Virus record (IMG/VR): IMGVR_UViG_3300005530_000035
Span: 1 to 47,419 of that record
DNA length: 47,419 nt
Source: a virus
Reading direction: 5' to 3' (one strand)
In this document: in pieces, positions 1 through 6,307 of the stretch
How positions within the stretch are numbered: the stretch's first letter is position 1
How the letters are laid out: each line of letters opens with the position of its first letter
Program-made: the position numbers and the translations under genes
Notes under the pieces: model-generated
Database searches by the model: none
What the model was told of the DNA's origin: nothing
The model's input: the letters and a program-made list of their open reading frames with translations, nothing else

Positions 1-341
1 TAACAATTTTTCGGAGGTTCGCCGTTTAAAGTTACCCTCACCGGAAACGTAATAATATCGCAGTTAGTTTCGGTGGCTTTTAATAGTGACAACAAGTAGT
101 CACTTTCTAAAACATCGTCATCATCGGCAAAGGCTACATACTCACCTTGCGCTATTTCGAGCATCTTATTCCTCTTTGTGCCGAGCATTGTCTTTTTATT
201 ATCCAGTAATATTAAAATCTCTATTTCATCCTGTTCTGATTGCTCCAACTTATCATATTGGGCGAATATCCTAACCATAAAGGTCGGCAGGAAGGTTGCA
301 GACCTTGTGTGAGTGGAGCAAATTAGGATTGATAGCTTCAA
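1..341 (-). CDS. Glycosyltransferase family 2, N-terminal part (cut by window edge)
   Basis: Reading the minus strand from a TTG at 341 gives 113 codons with no stop before the window ends. The start resembles a GT-A fold N-terminus (LKLSILICSTHTR), and residues 71-77 read FADDDDV, the Asp-rich nucleotide-sugar and metal binding motif of family 2 glycosyltransferases. The family normally runs 230-350 aa, so most of the protein lies outside the window. The TTG overlaps the TGA of the 252-aa gene upstream (TTGA), which implies translational coupling in the minus operon that starts at 1838. Phage glycosyltransferases modify phage DNA or host surface glycans. Nothing here tells which. The family call is firm, the substrate unknown. 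Confidence 0.75.
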   Translation of the reverse strand, partial: MKLSILICSTHTRSATFLPTFMVRIFAQYDKLEQSEQDEIEILILLDNKKTMLGTKRNKMLEIAQGEYVAFADDDDVLESDYLLSLLKATETNCDIITFPVRVTLNGEPPKNC

Positions 342-1096
342 GGATTGGTTATTTTGGATTTTGATTTTTCAAAGACTGCATCTAAAAACTTAGATGTTGA
401 ACTTCCGTTATCCCTGAATAGATTGAAGACGTCATTCCAACTTAAGGATGGCTTGTTTCTGATTATATAATGTAGCCTTACTTCATCAGTTGAAAAATAT
501 TTCCATGCCGGATTTAATGGCGTAGAAAAACTACTCCTTTCTTTCATTCGTTTTACGGTATCTTCCCTTGTTTCCCATTGCGCTTTGGTTAGGACTGCGT
601 ACAGTGTTTGCTTTTCGTCTGTTATTTCTACTCCATCTTCGGTAGTGAATAAGGGTTGCTTAACTTTTTCTAAGCTATACAATGAACTTAAGGAACTCCC
701 TTTATGTGAAATAGCACATAATCCACCATTGAACTCAGTATCTATTTTAAATCCTTCAATCTTACTACTACCGTAATCATCTCCGACAGTAAAAATTTCT
801 CCATCTGAAAGGCGTTTAACCGAATAAATGGTTTTCATATATTCTGGATGCAAAAGCAAGGATTGTACAGGCACATCAAAGCCACAACAAAATTCTCCAA
901 AATTATTTTTGTTGTAAACTCGTTTTTGAAATGTGTAAGAAAGTATCTCATACTCCCTCTTTGGTTCTTTGGATTTTTTGTGTTTAAAGTAACTAAGCAA
1001 CACTTCTAAATTCTTACCACCAATGACAGGGGCGGAAGTATTAAAATACTTGCCTATAAATTCTTTAACGTTTTCGTCCGTCCATTCAAATTCCAT
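338..1096 (-). CDS. Hypothetical phage protein, 252 aa
   Basis: I do not recognise this protein as a named family. It opens with an acidic, aromatic stretch (MEFEWTDENVKEF) and has a central beta-rich part with a Gly/Asp-rich run around residues 95-125, resembling SH3-like segments of other phage accessory proteins. No signal peptide or membrane segment is visible. Its ATG overlaps the last 11 nt of the 70-aa gene and its stop overlaps the TTG of the glycosyltransferase, so it is an internal member of the minus-strand operon headed by the GroES-like gene. The tight packing and full-length open frame make it a real gene; the function is unknown. Confidence 0.75.
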   Translation of the reverse strand: MEFEWTDENVKEFIGKYFNTSAPVIGGKNLEVLLSYFKHKKSKEPKREYEILSYTFQKRVYNKNNFGEFCCGFDVPVQSLLLHPEYMKTIYSVKRLSDGEIFTVGDDYGSSKIEGFKIDTEFNGGLCAISHKGSSLSSLYSLEKVKQPLFTTEDGVEITDEKQTLYAVLTKAQWETREDTVKRMKERSSFSTPLNPAWKYFSTDEVRLHYIIRNKPSLSWNDVFNLFRDNGSSTSKFLDAVFEKSKSKITNP

Positions 1097-1298
1097 AAAA
1101 TAAGTTTTTGATTTTGATTGCAGTTATTTGGAAACACCTAATGAATTTATATTTTGAAAGCCTTCTAAGAGTAACAGAAGTTAAACACTTTTCATCATTT
1201 ACACTTAATACGATATGTTTTGTATCGTTGATGTTTATTATATCAAACTTCTTCATTCCTTTAGTTAGTGTTAATAAACTTAGTTTGGATTGCTTCAT
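1086..1298 (-). CDS. Small hypothetical protein, 70 aa
   Basis: The start lies 3 nt after the TAA of the GroES-like gene and the end overlaps the next gene by 11 nt, the spacing expected inside an operon. The sequence is Lys/Ile-rich and basic (MKQSKLSLLTLTKGMKKF at the start) with no recognised motif. A second possible start is Met15 (MKKFDIININDT), which begins more like a phage protein. A 65-codon plus-strand frame covers the same bases but has no promoter or leader, so I favour this strand on context alone. Function unknown. Confidence 0.55.
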   Translation of the reverse strand: MKQSKLSLLTLTKGMKKFDIININDTKHIVLSVNDEKCLTSVTLRRLSKYKFIRCFQITAIKIKNLFYGI

Positions 1299-1301
1299 TT
1301 T

Positions 1302-1838
1302 TTAATCTTCAAAATCTTCTACCAACTGACTTTCAGAAACAGCGTATATTTCACTTTGGTTTAAAATAATATTATCTTTAACTTTTACGCCTAAATTCTT
1401 AGGGTAAATAACTACATCTCCGACTTCCAGTAGCATGGGCTCTGACTGTGTCCCGCTTCCGGTGGCGATAACCTTTCCTTCGGCTATGGTTTTATCTTCG
1501 AGTAAGACTACGCCACCTTCGGAAAGCGTTTCGTCTTTTTTAATGGGTTCAATAAGTACTCTTGCGTGAAGTGGTATCATAGTATTGTCTTTTATAGTTC
1601 CTAAGATGAAGTTGTGATTAATAGATAAGTATTTTTTATCTCCGTATTCTGCGATATATCCGGTGCGGTGGTTGTAGAAAACGTGATCGCCGTCTTTTAA
1701 TTCGTGATCCGGTGATATTGAGATAATTATTCCTGTGTTAGTAGGTTTTCTTGCTTCTTCCGGTATATGGATGCCGTTTATTTTATCCGGTGGAGTGTCT
1801 GGAAGAATGACCGCCTGTAATCCGTAGTATTTCAGCAT
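1302..1838 (-). CDS. Co-chaperonin GroES-like protein with two GroES folds
   Basis: Residues about 5-83 and 86-172 each read like a GroES-type beta barrel. The second is clearest: ARVLIEPIKKDETLSEGGVV, then a short loop, an AEGKVIATGSGT segment and GDVVIYPKNLGVKV. Normal GroES is about 95 aa; at 178 aa this is a tandem version. GroES proteins cap the GroEL chamber, and phage versions (T4 gp31 is the classic case) help fold the capsid protein. It heads the leftmost minus operon. Its promoter has TTTG at 1888-1891 and a TATCTTCA -7 box at 1861-1868, the latter overlapped by the palindrome at 1865-1879. A second tandem GroES-like gene is divergently transcribed at 1961. The GroES fold is a pattern call from sequence. 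Confidence 0.7.
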   Translation of the reverse strand: MLKYYGLQAVILPDTPPDKINGIHIPEEARKPTNTGIIISISPDHELKDGDHVFYNHRTGYIAEYGDKKYLSINHNFILGTIKDNTMIPLHARVLIEPIKKDETLSEGGVVLLEDKTIAEGKVIATGSGTQSEPMLLEVGDVVIYPKNLGVKVKDNIILNQSEIYAVSESQLVEDFED

Positions 1839-1860
1839 TTAGTGGGAATGAAATAAAAAG

Positions 1861-1953
1861 TGAAGATACAAAATGTATCGAATCTACCAAATTTATTTTA
1901 GAAATTTCTCCCCTTTTTTTACGATACAATTTGTATCTACCTGTCTAACTTTG
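1861..1953. promoter_or_regulatory. Divergent promoter A: two palindromic operators, -7 boxes both ways
   Basis: Palindromes lie at 1865-1879 (GATACAAAATGTATC) and 1923-1937 (GATACAATTTGTATC). Rightward: TCTCCCC ends at 1913, 9 nt lie before the palindrome, 8 nt after it, then TAACTTTG at 1946-1953. Only 7 nt separate that box from the ATG at 1961, so the transcript is nearly leaderless. Leftward: TTTG on the minus strand (1888-1891), 19 nt, then TATCTTCA (1868-1861), with a leader of about 20 nt to 1838. The gap between the two palindromes is 43 nt, longer than the 32-34 nt at the other divergent sites. Confidence 0.8.
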
Positions 1954-1960
1954 TTCCAAG

Positions 1961-2530
1961 ATGAAATCTCCTTTTAAGTTTATAATCAACATAGAAAAGC
2001 CTTACATGGATGAAGCGCCAACAGCTTCCGGTATAAAATTATACCGTGATACTACGTTTCATCCTGAAAACTACGCCCAAACTCACGGTGTAGTAACAAG
2101 CACCCCTCTAAAAAATGATTTGGATGTTCAAAAAGGCGATGAAATCTACTTTTCTTATCAGGTAGTAGAGGATAAAGAACAAAGAGACCGCGATACTGAC
2201 GTTCATAAAAATATGATTTTTTACAACGGGCAAAAATCATGGATGGTTAATACCGACCTCGTGTATTTCAGAGTTCGTAATGACCAAATAGGAATGCTGA
2301 ATAAATATGCTCTCGTGGATTTAATGGAAGAAGAACAAACGTCCTCTTTAGTCATTCCTGATTACTTAAAAAAAGTGAAGTTGTTAGGACAGGCACGAAT
2401 CATTGCTTCCGCTAATCTAAAAAAGGGTGAAGTGATCTTATTTGACAAGCGGTTTATAGAAACTTATGAACTCTTTGGAAGGGAGTATTACATTTTGCAC
2501 GAAGAAAGAATACTGGCGAAATTAGGTTAA
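1961..2530 (+). CDS. Second GroES-like tandem-domain protein
   Basis: This 189-aa protein has two halves that each resemble a diverged GroES barrel: residues about 5-105 (FKFIINIEKP, then an EIYFSYQVV strand and VYFRVRN) and 110-188 (ALVDLMEEEQTSSLVIPDYL, then LKKGEVILFDKRF). The Val/Ile-Pro loop sits where GroES proteins carry the mobile GroEL-binding loop. It is more diverged than the minus-strand GroES-like protein, and the halves lack the clear glycine pattern of true GroES, so a capsid-decoration or other barrel function is possible. It is the first plus-strand gene and has its own composite promoter, with the -7 box only 7 nt before the ATG. Confidence 0.5.
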   Translation: MKSPFKFIINIEKPYMDEAPTASGIKLYRDTTFHPENYAQTHGVVTSTPLKNDLDVQKGDEIYFSYQVVEDKEQRDRDTDVHKNMIFYNGQKSWMVNTDLVYFRVRNDQIGMLNKYALVDLMEEEQTSSLVIPDYLKKVKLLGQARIIASANLKKGEVILFDKRFIETYELFGREYYILHEERILAKLG

Positions 2531-2536
2531 TTAATA

Positions 2537-2902
2537 TTATTTAAAAATATTACTAATATTTTCAGTTCCCACCGGATTCATTGAATGAATGAATATAACT
2601 GGCAAATCCGTTTTCATTTGTGCGTAAAATTCTTTCATCCATTTTGCACAATCAAGCCCGGTCTTTTCTAAGTACATAGGACTTTCCCATGTCTCTGAAT
2701 TATAATGTTCATCAGCTAAATCATGGTCAAAAGAAACATGGGTAATTAAGTCAATATTTTCTGAAATTACTTTTACAAATTCATCATAGTTCTTAACTAA
2801 CTCCCATTGCTCATAATAAATTGGATTCTTTGCTCCAATTCTTCTGTGCATATATCTACCTGCTTCTTGTGGTATTCTGTAATCATCTAGAAAGACTTTC
2901 AT
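2537..2902 (-). CDS. Cyclic-phosphate-processing receiver-domain-like protein
   Basis: This 121-aa protein matches the small receiver-like family predicted to act on cyclic phosphates at RNA ends. It starts MKVFLDDYRIP (paired Asp6-Asp7), has VSFDHDLAD at 56-64 with Asp59, His60 and Asp61, a Gly82 and Trp88 helix, and ends with FIHSMNPVGTENI around 104-116. The family is found in phages and RNA-repair contexts; the activity is a prediction in the literature, not something shown here. It is a lone minus-strand gene between two plus-strand transcription units, with its own promoter at 2923-2968 (TTTG, 19 nt, TATCTTTA). A role in repairing RNAs cut by host defences is inference. Confidence 0.7.
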   Translation of the reverse strand: MKVFLDDYRIPQEAGRYMHRRIGAKNPIYYEQWELVKNYDEFVKVISENIDLITHVSFDHDLADEHYNSETWESPMYLEKTGLDCAKWMKEFYAQMKTDLPVIFIHSMNPVGTENISNIFK

Positions 2903-2922
2903 CGGTAATGAGTTTTGAATAG

Positions 2923-3004
2923 TAAAGATACAAATTGTATCGAACTATCCAAATTTTTCTCCCCTTTTTTCAAGATACAAAATGTATCATTCATTCTAAT
3001 TTTG
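2923..3004. promoter_or_regulatory. Divergent promoter B
   Basis: Palindromes at 2927-2941 (GATACAAATTGTATC) and 2974-2988 (GATACAAAATGTATC) are separated by 32 nt. Rightward: TCTCCCC, 9 nt, palindrome, 8 nt, TAATTTTG at 2997-3004, ATG at 3018. Leftward: TTTG, 19 nt, TATCTTTA at 2930-2923, with the first palindrome overlapping the -7 box, and ATG at 2902. Confidence 0.85.
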
Positions 3005-3017
3005 TTCAAAGAGGATT

Positions 3018-3677
3018 ATGACCATTCAAGACATACATAACTGGATAGACTTTCTCACCAATAAAGCGCAAGGGGTTTACTTTACCCACGAAGAAAAGGA
3101 TATGGCTCTTGACAGGGCACAGATGCAGTATTTTAATGAGCAGTACGGTTATTATGCGCTTGCTCAAAAAATACAGGAATCTCTTTCTCCCTTTAAAACT
3201 AAGTACTCTTTTTTAGATACTCCAAGTGGACTAATAACTGCTCCGGCAGATTATTTATACCTCACAGGGGGTAAAATCGTGTACATGGAAGGTTCTCATA
3301 CTCGTTATAAGGCTTTAAAAGTCCTTTCAGATGATGAACTGGCTTATAGATTAAACTCTCAGTTGCGTCCGGTAACAATCACAAGTCCGGTAGCAGTAAT
3401 GGCAGGGAAAGTATCGGGCATCTCTCTGATTCAACTATATCCTAAGCAAACATTTGCAGGAGATATTGATTATCTGAGGCGACCCAAAGCACCTAAGTAC
3501 GCTTATACGCAATCAGGTAGAACGTTCACTTATGATAGTGCAAATTCTGTACAAATAGAATGGGGCGAAAGTGAACTCAATGAATTAATCATGCGTGCTT
3601 TAAGTTTCTTAGGTATCTCAATAGATGACCAGTTGGTAACTCAATATGCGGAAGCAAAAAGTAAATCAGTGAACTAA
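3018..3677 (+). CDS. Putative neck (ring/adaptor) protein, 219 aa
   Basis: The N-terminal helices (MTIQDIHNWIDFLTNKAQGV, then FTHEEKDMALDRAQMQYFNE) followed by a beta-rich middle with SGLITAPADYLYLTGG and a C-terminal acidic helix recall the neck or ring proteins that stack under the portal in crAss-like and other short-tailed phages. I base this on overall pattern and on position: it opens a run of structural genes and its stop overlaps the next start (TAATGA). It is not a named match. The promoter is composite site B, 13 nt upstream of the ATG. Confidence 0.5.
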   Translation: MTIQDIHNWIDFLTNKAQGVYFTHEEKDMALDRAQMQYFNEQYGYYALAQKIQESLSPFKTKYSFLDTPSGLITAPADYLYLTGGKIVYMEGSHTRYKALKVLSDDELAYRLNSQLRPVTITSPVAVMAGKVSGISLIQLYPKQTFAGDIDYLRRPKAPKYAYTQSGRTFTYDSANSVQIEWGESELNELIMRALSFLGISIDDQLVTQYAEAKSKSVN

Positions 3678-4309
3678 TGACTAAATACAAAATAGCCGAA
3701 CAAATTCTTCTCATGCTCAAAGGAGGCAACATAAAAGCTGCCACCACTATTGAGTTGGAAGATATTATGGAGGCAGTAGGGCAGTACATTAATTCACACT
3801 TCAAGCAGGAACAACTTTCAGTGAATATGCCATCGGGTGAAACTATTCCCGAAGGTGTTATGCTTACCTATTATGATGGGCTTGTGCCTGTACAGTATAA
3901 AGGGGTTTCTAAAGTTACATTGCCGGTTACGCCAATTTCTTTGCCGAGAAATATGGGCATTATGCACTTATCAAGGTCAAACGATATAAATGATGGATTT
4001 ATCCCTACGCAAAACGGGCAATTAGCCTTACTAAAAGGAGAAAGGTTAATCAGCGATATGTCAGGACAGGTTAGTTATACTCCTTTTGGGAATGATTGTA
4101 TTTTAAGCAAAGACCTAACAACAGAGACAGGAGTTACTGTAATTGCAGGATTGGTAGTCATGGATATTTCTAAGTATGGAGATTTTGATCCGCTTCCATT
4201 ACCCGCTGATATGGAAGCTACTATCATTCAGGAAGTGTTTAAATTATTTTCAATGCAGATGCAGGGTGCGAAATTAGATGACCCAAGCGCAGAAAGACAA
4301 CCAAAATGA
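3677..4309 (+). CDS. Putative neck/ring structural protein, 210 aa
   Basis: The ATG shares a base with the preceding stop, so it is translationally coupled. It has an N-terminal helical part with Ile-Glu-Leu-Glu repeats (about 10-45), a beta-rich centre (MPSGETIPEGVMLTYYDG at 51-68) and a C-terminal amphipathic helix (ADMEATIIQEVFKLFSMQMQ). The architecture resembles that of the upstream and downstream neck genes, suggesting a set of stacked ring proteins. No catalytic motif or membrane segment is visible. The assignment rests on context and pattern. Confidence 0.45.
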   Translation: MTKYKIAEQILLMLKGGNIKAATTIELEDIMEAVGQYINSHFKQEQLSVNMPSGETIPEGVMLTYYDGLVPVQYKGVSKVTLPVTPISLPRNMGIMHLSRSNDINDGFIPTQNGQLALLKGERLISDMSGQVSYTPFGNDCILSKDLTTETGVTVIAGLVVMDISKYGDFDPLPLPADMEATIIQEVFKLFSMQMQGAKLDDPSAERQPK

Positions 4310-4316
4310 GTTATTA

Positions 4317-4502
4317 TTAAGCATTCTTAGCAGCTTCGGTAAGTATAGCCCATTCTTCATCTGTAAACTTAACCTCTGAAATGCCTCTCTGGTCTAAATC
4401 TAAAACATAATCTACGCCTTCAATATCACGTATGTATTGAATGTATTTAGAAAGGACTGTATTTGAAATTGTATTGTCCTTAATAGGTTCCCCTTCTTTC
4501 AT
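4317..4502 (-). CDS. Small acidic hypothetical protein, 61 aa
   Basis: I place the start at the ATG at 4502 (MKEGEPIKDNTISNTVLSKY) because a longer frame reading back to 4532 would begin with TTG inside the -7 box of the promoter. The protein is acidic, with EGVDYVLDLDQRG in the middle and a C-terminal helix FTDEEWAILTEAAK. No known family was recognised. It is a single minus-strand gene ending 8 nt from the end of the upstream plus-strand gene and driven by the leftward half of promoter C. Its isolated position marks it as an accessory (moron-like) gene. Confidence 0.6.
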   Translation of the reverse strand: MKEGEPIKDNTISNTVLSKYIQYIRDIEGVDYVLDLDQRGISEVKFTDEEWAILTEAAKNA

Positions 4503-4521
4503 TAAGAATAGTTTTATTAAA

Positions 4522-4605
4522 TAAAGATACAAATTGTATCAAACCAACCAAATATTTTTCTCCCCTTTTTCTTAGATACAAAATGTATCTCAACTTCTAA
4601 CTTTG
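4522..4605. promoter_or_regulatory. Divergent promoter C
   Basis: Palindromes at 4526-4540 (GATACAAATTGTATC) and 4575-4589 (GATACAAAATGTATC) are 34 nt apart. Rightward: TCTCCCC at 4559-4565, 9 nt, palindrome, 8 nt, TAACTTTG at 4598-4605, ATG at 4621. Leftward: TTTG, 19 nt, TATCTTTA at 4529-4522, ATG at 4502. Confidence 0.85.
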
Positions 4606-4620
4606 TTGGAAGAAAAATAT

Positions 4621-5382
4621 ATGAGATATACTACGCTCGATAATATTTGCAGAAGCACATTAATGCAAGCCGGTTACAGCCTCCATTGGTATCTACAAGC
4701 CTTAAAGAGTGCAAGTGATTGCCTTCGTGAACTAACTTTCGACACTTTACAAAATGTAAATACAGTTAACCTTACTTTATCTGATTCCGGTTCGGCAGAC
4801 CTGCCTTGTGATTATGTTGACTTCGTAAAAGTTGGTGTTCCGTATTCTCAATATGTCCGTCCACTTGTGCAGAAAGATTCTATCAACAGGCTTCAAAACA
4901 AAGATACTTCCGGCAATCCTATACCTTATTCCAATGCGATTGATGTAACGTATGGAGATACCGTTTCCGTTCCTCCATTTTTTGAAAGCGACTACATAAA
5001 TGATAATGGTGAGCCTTTAGGAAGGCTATTTGGATTTAATGCAGGTTGGATTCAGGACGGCTTCAAAATATTGAGAGAAAGAGGACAAATACAGGTTGAC
5101 CAACAATTATGTGCGACCTCAATTTACTTGGAATATATCAGTGACGGACAATGTTCGGATAATGCTACTAAAGTTCATCCTTACGCCCAAAAAACTATTG
5201 AGGCTTATATCTTATGGCAGTTCAAACAACATAGTCGGGCTTACGGAAGTCAGGAAAGAGAATTAGCGAAGGATGAATTTAGTTCCCAAAGAAGAATATT
5301 GAGGGCACGATTAACCGGACTTACTGCACAGGATATTAAACGGATAGTAAGGAAATCTTATTCAGCAACTACTAAAGGTTAA
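4621..5382 (+). CDS. Putative neck/tail-tube adaptor protein, 253 aa
   Basis: I choose ATG 4621 (MRYTTLDNICRSTLMQAGYS); an in-frame TTG at 4603 lies within the TAACTTTG box and would not be transcribed. The fold pattern is that of podovirus-type adaptor or ring proteins: N-terminal helices with a conserved-looking HWYLQALKSASDCLREL segment, a beta region containing ADLPCDYVDFVKVGV, and a long C-terminal helical part with PYAQKTIEAYILWQFKQHS and a Lys/Arg-rich end. It is the first gene after promoter C and precedes small virion-region genes. Function is inferred from pattern and position. Confidence 0.55.
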   Translation: MRYTTLDNICRSTLMQAGYSLHWYLQALKSASDCLRELTFDTLQNVNTVNLTLSDSGSADLPCDYVDFVKVGVPYSQYVRPLVQKDSINRLQNKDTSGNPIPYSNAIDVTYGDTVSVPPFFESDYINDNGEPLGRLFGFNAGWIQDGFKILRERGQIQVDQQLCATSIYLEYISDGQCSDNATKVHPYAQKTIEAYILWQFKQHSRAYGSQERELAKDEFSSQRRILRARLTGLTAQDIKRIVRKSYSATTKG

Positions 5383-5403
5383 ATCATCTTAAAACATACA
5401 AAA

Positions 5404-5550
5404 ATGAAACATCCGGGATTCAAAAGTGTACAATCCTCAATCGCAAGAAAAGAGGGAGTATCTAAGAAAGCAGCAGGAGCTATTCTCGCAGCAGCAAGTA
5501 GAAAAAATGCAAAAACCTCGTCCAATCCGAGACTAAAGCGTGTTAAATAA
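5404..5550 (+). CDS. Small basic phage protein, 48 aa
   Basis: ATG at 5404 opens a 48-codon gene starting MKHPGFKSVQSSIARKEGVS. The sequence is rich in Lys, Ala and Ser (KKAAGAILAAASRKNAKTS) and ends in a basic tail. Very similar short Lys/Ala-rich proteins are common in phages of Bacteroidota next to neck genes, though their role is not known to me. The composition suggests a nucleic-acid-binding or virion-packed peptide. A plain A-rich leader precedes it and it is 21 nt downstream of the adaptor gene. Confidence 0.6.
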   Translation: MKHPGFKSVQSSIARKEGVSKKAAGAILAAASRKNAKTSSNPRLKRVK

Positions 5551-5583
5551 TTTGACATTAAAACAGACTAAACTTTAAAGCAG

Positions 5584-5601
5584 GAACCGGCTAAGCGGTT
5601 C
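5584..5601 (+). other. Small hairpin before the 134-aa gene
   Basis: GAACCG (5584-5589), a 6-nt loop and CGGTTC (5596-5601) form a perfect 6-bp stem ending about 10 nt before the ATG at 5612. It is not followed by a T run, so it is not a standard terminator. It could affect translation initiation or mRNA processing, or be chance. Confidence 0.3.
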
Positions 5602-5611
5602 ATATATAAAC

Positions 5612-6016
5612 ATGAATACAAAAGAAAAAGCAATCAGATTTTTTACAGAGAAAGTAGCAGATAATGTAAAGTTTGCTTATGGTTCAGAAAAAGAGATGAT
5701 GACACATCTTTTTTCTGGAGAAGTTACAATCCCGTTTACAGATGCTATCGATTATGTGACTGAACTGATTGGAGAGTGTAATCTTCCTTCAAGACATAAG
5801 CATGGTGATAAAGTTTTATTTGGTATGCAACCCTCAGATGGCGGATGGATTTGTCCGATGACAGGAACTGTTACAGGAGTGCATTTCTACCAAAGTAAGG
5901 TTAAATACGATTTAGAACTTGGACTTGATGAAGAAAAAACCAGAATTTATAACGTGGATTCTCTTTATGTGCAACCATTTTCGGAAGAAGCATATAAATG
6001 TTATGCGCTGAAATAG
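5612..6016 (+). CDS. Hypothetical protein with C-terminal SH3-like segment, 134 aa
   Basis: The first 55 residues look helical and charged. From about residue 60 a beta-rich part begins: HGDKVLFGMQPSDGGWICPM, then GTVTGVHFYQSKVKYDLEL, ending RIYNVDSLYVQPF. The G-D-K-V, G-x-V-T-G-V and hydrophobic/acidic tail arrangement is typical of KOW or SH3-like barrels in phage accessory proteins. No catalytic residues stand out. It lies between neck and tail genes on the same strand without its own promoter motif, so it is probably cotranscribed from promoter C. Confidence 0.6.
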   Translation: MNTKEKAIRFFTEKVADNVKFAYGSEKEMMTHLFSGEVTIPFTDAIDYVTELIGECNLPSRHKHGDKVLFGMQPSDGGWICPMTGTVTGVHFYQSKVKYDLELGLDEEKTRIYNVDSLYVQPFSEEAYKCYALK

Positions 6017-6063
6017 TAAACAAATCAAAACCTTTCTGTGTATAGGTCAACAGAATTAAAATT

Positions 6064-6303
6064 ATGGCAAGAATGAGAGCAAAATTTACAGTTCAAACTA
6101 TTGAAAAGTATGAAGGAGGAGAAACCCTTTATTTTTCCGCTGTTTGTCCAGACAAATTTGGAGAAAACGGAGAAAATGAAGATAATGATTTCGCAAGATG
6201 GACACCATCCGGGAATCTTTCAATGAGTGTTACCAATCCAAATTTATTGGGAACTTTTAAGGAAGGTGAGAAGTATTATTTGGACTTTACAAAAGCAGAT
6301 TAA
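6064..6303 (+). CDS. Small conserved phage protein, 79 aa
   Basis: The sequence runs MARMRAKFTVQTIEKYEGGE, then LYFSAVCPDKFGENGENEDN, a TPSGNLSMSVTNPNL motif, and ends FKEGEKYYLDFTKAD. The combination of S-A-V, D-x-F-A, T-P-S-G-x-L and G-E-K-Y-Y-L-D-F is a pattern I have seen in small phage proteins of unknown function in many tailed phages. It is all beta by appearance. It ends 4 nt before the start of the 1139-aa tail gene, which points to coupled expression. Confidence 0.6.
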   Translation: MARMRAKFTVQTIEKYEGGETLYFSAVCPDKFGENGENEDNDFARWTPSGNLSMSVTNPNLLGTFKEGEKYYLDFTKAD

Positions 6304-6307
6304 ATAA

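Noticed and set aside
86-274. Plus-strand 62-codon frame at the left edge
   Set aside because: The minus strand over the same bases encodes a convincing glycosyltransferase start with a DDDD motif, so this frame is a shadow.
1108-1305. Plus-strand 65-codon frame opposite the 70-aa gene
   Set aside because: It has no promoter or leader and breaks the otherwise tight minus-strand operon.
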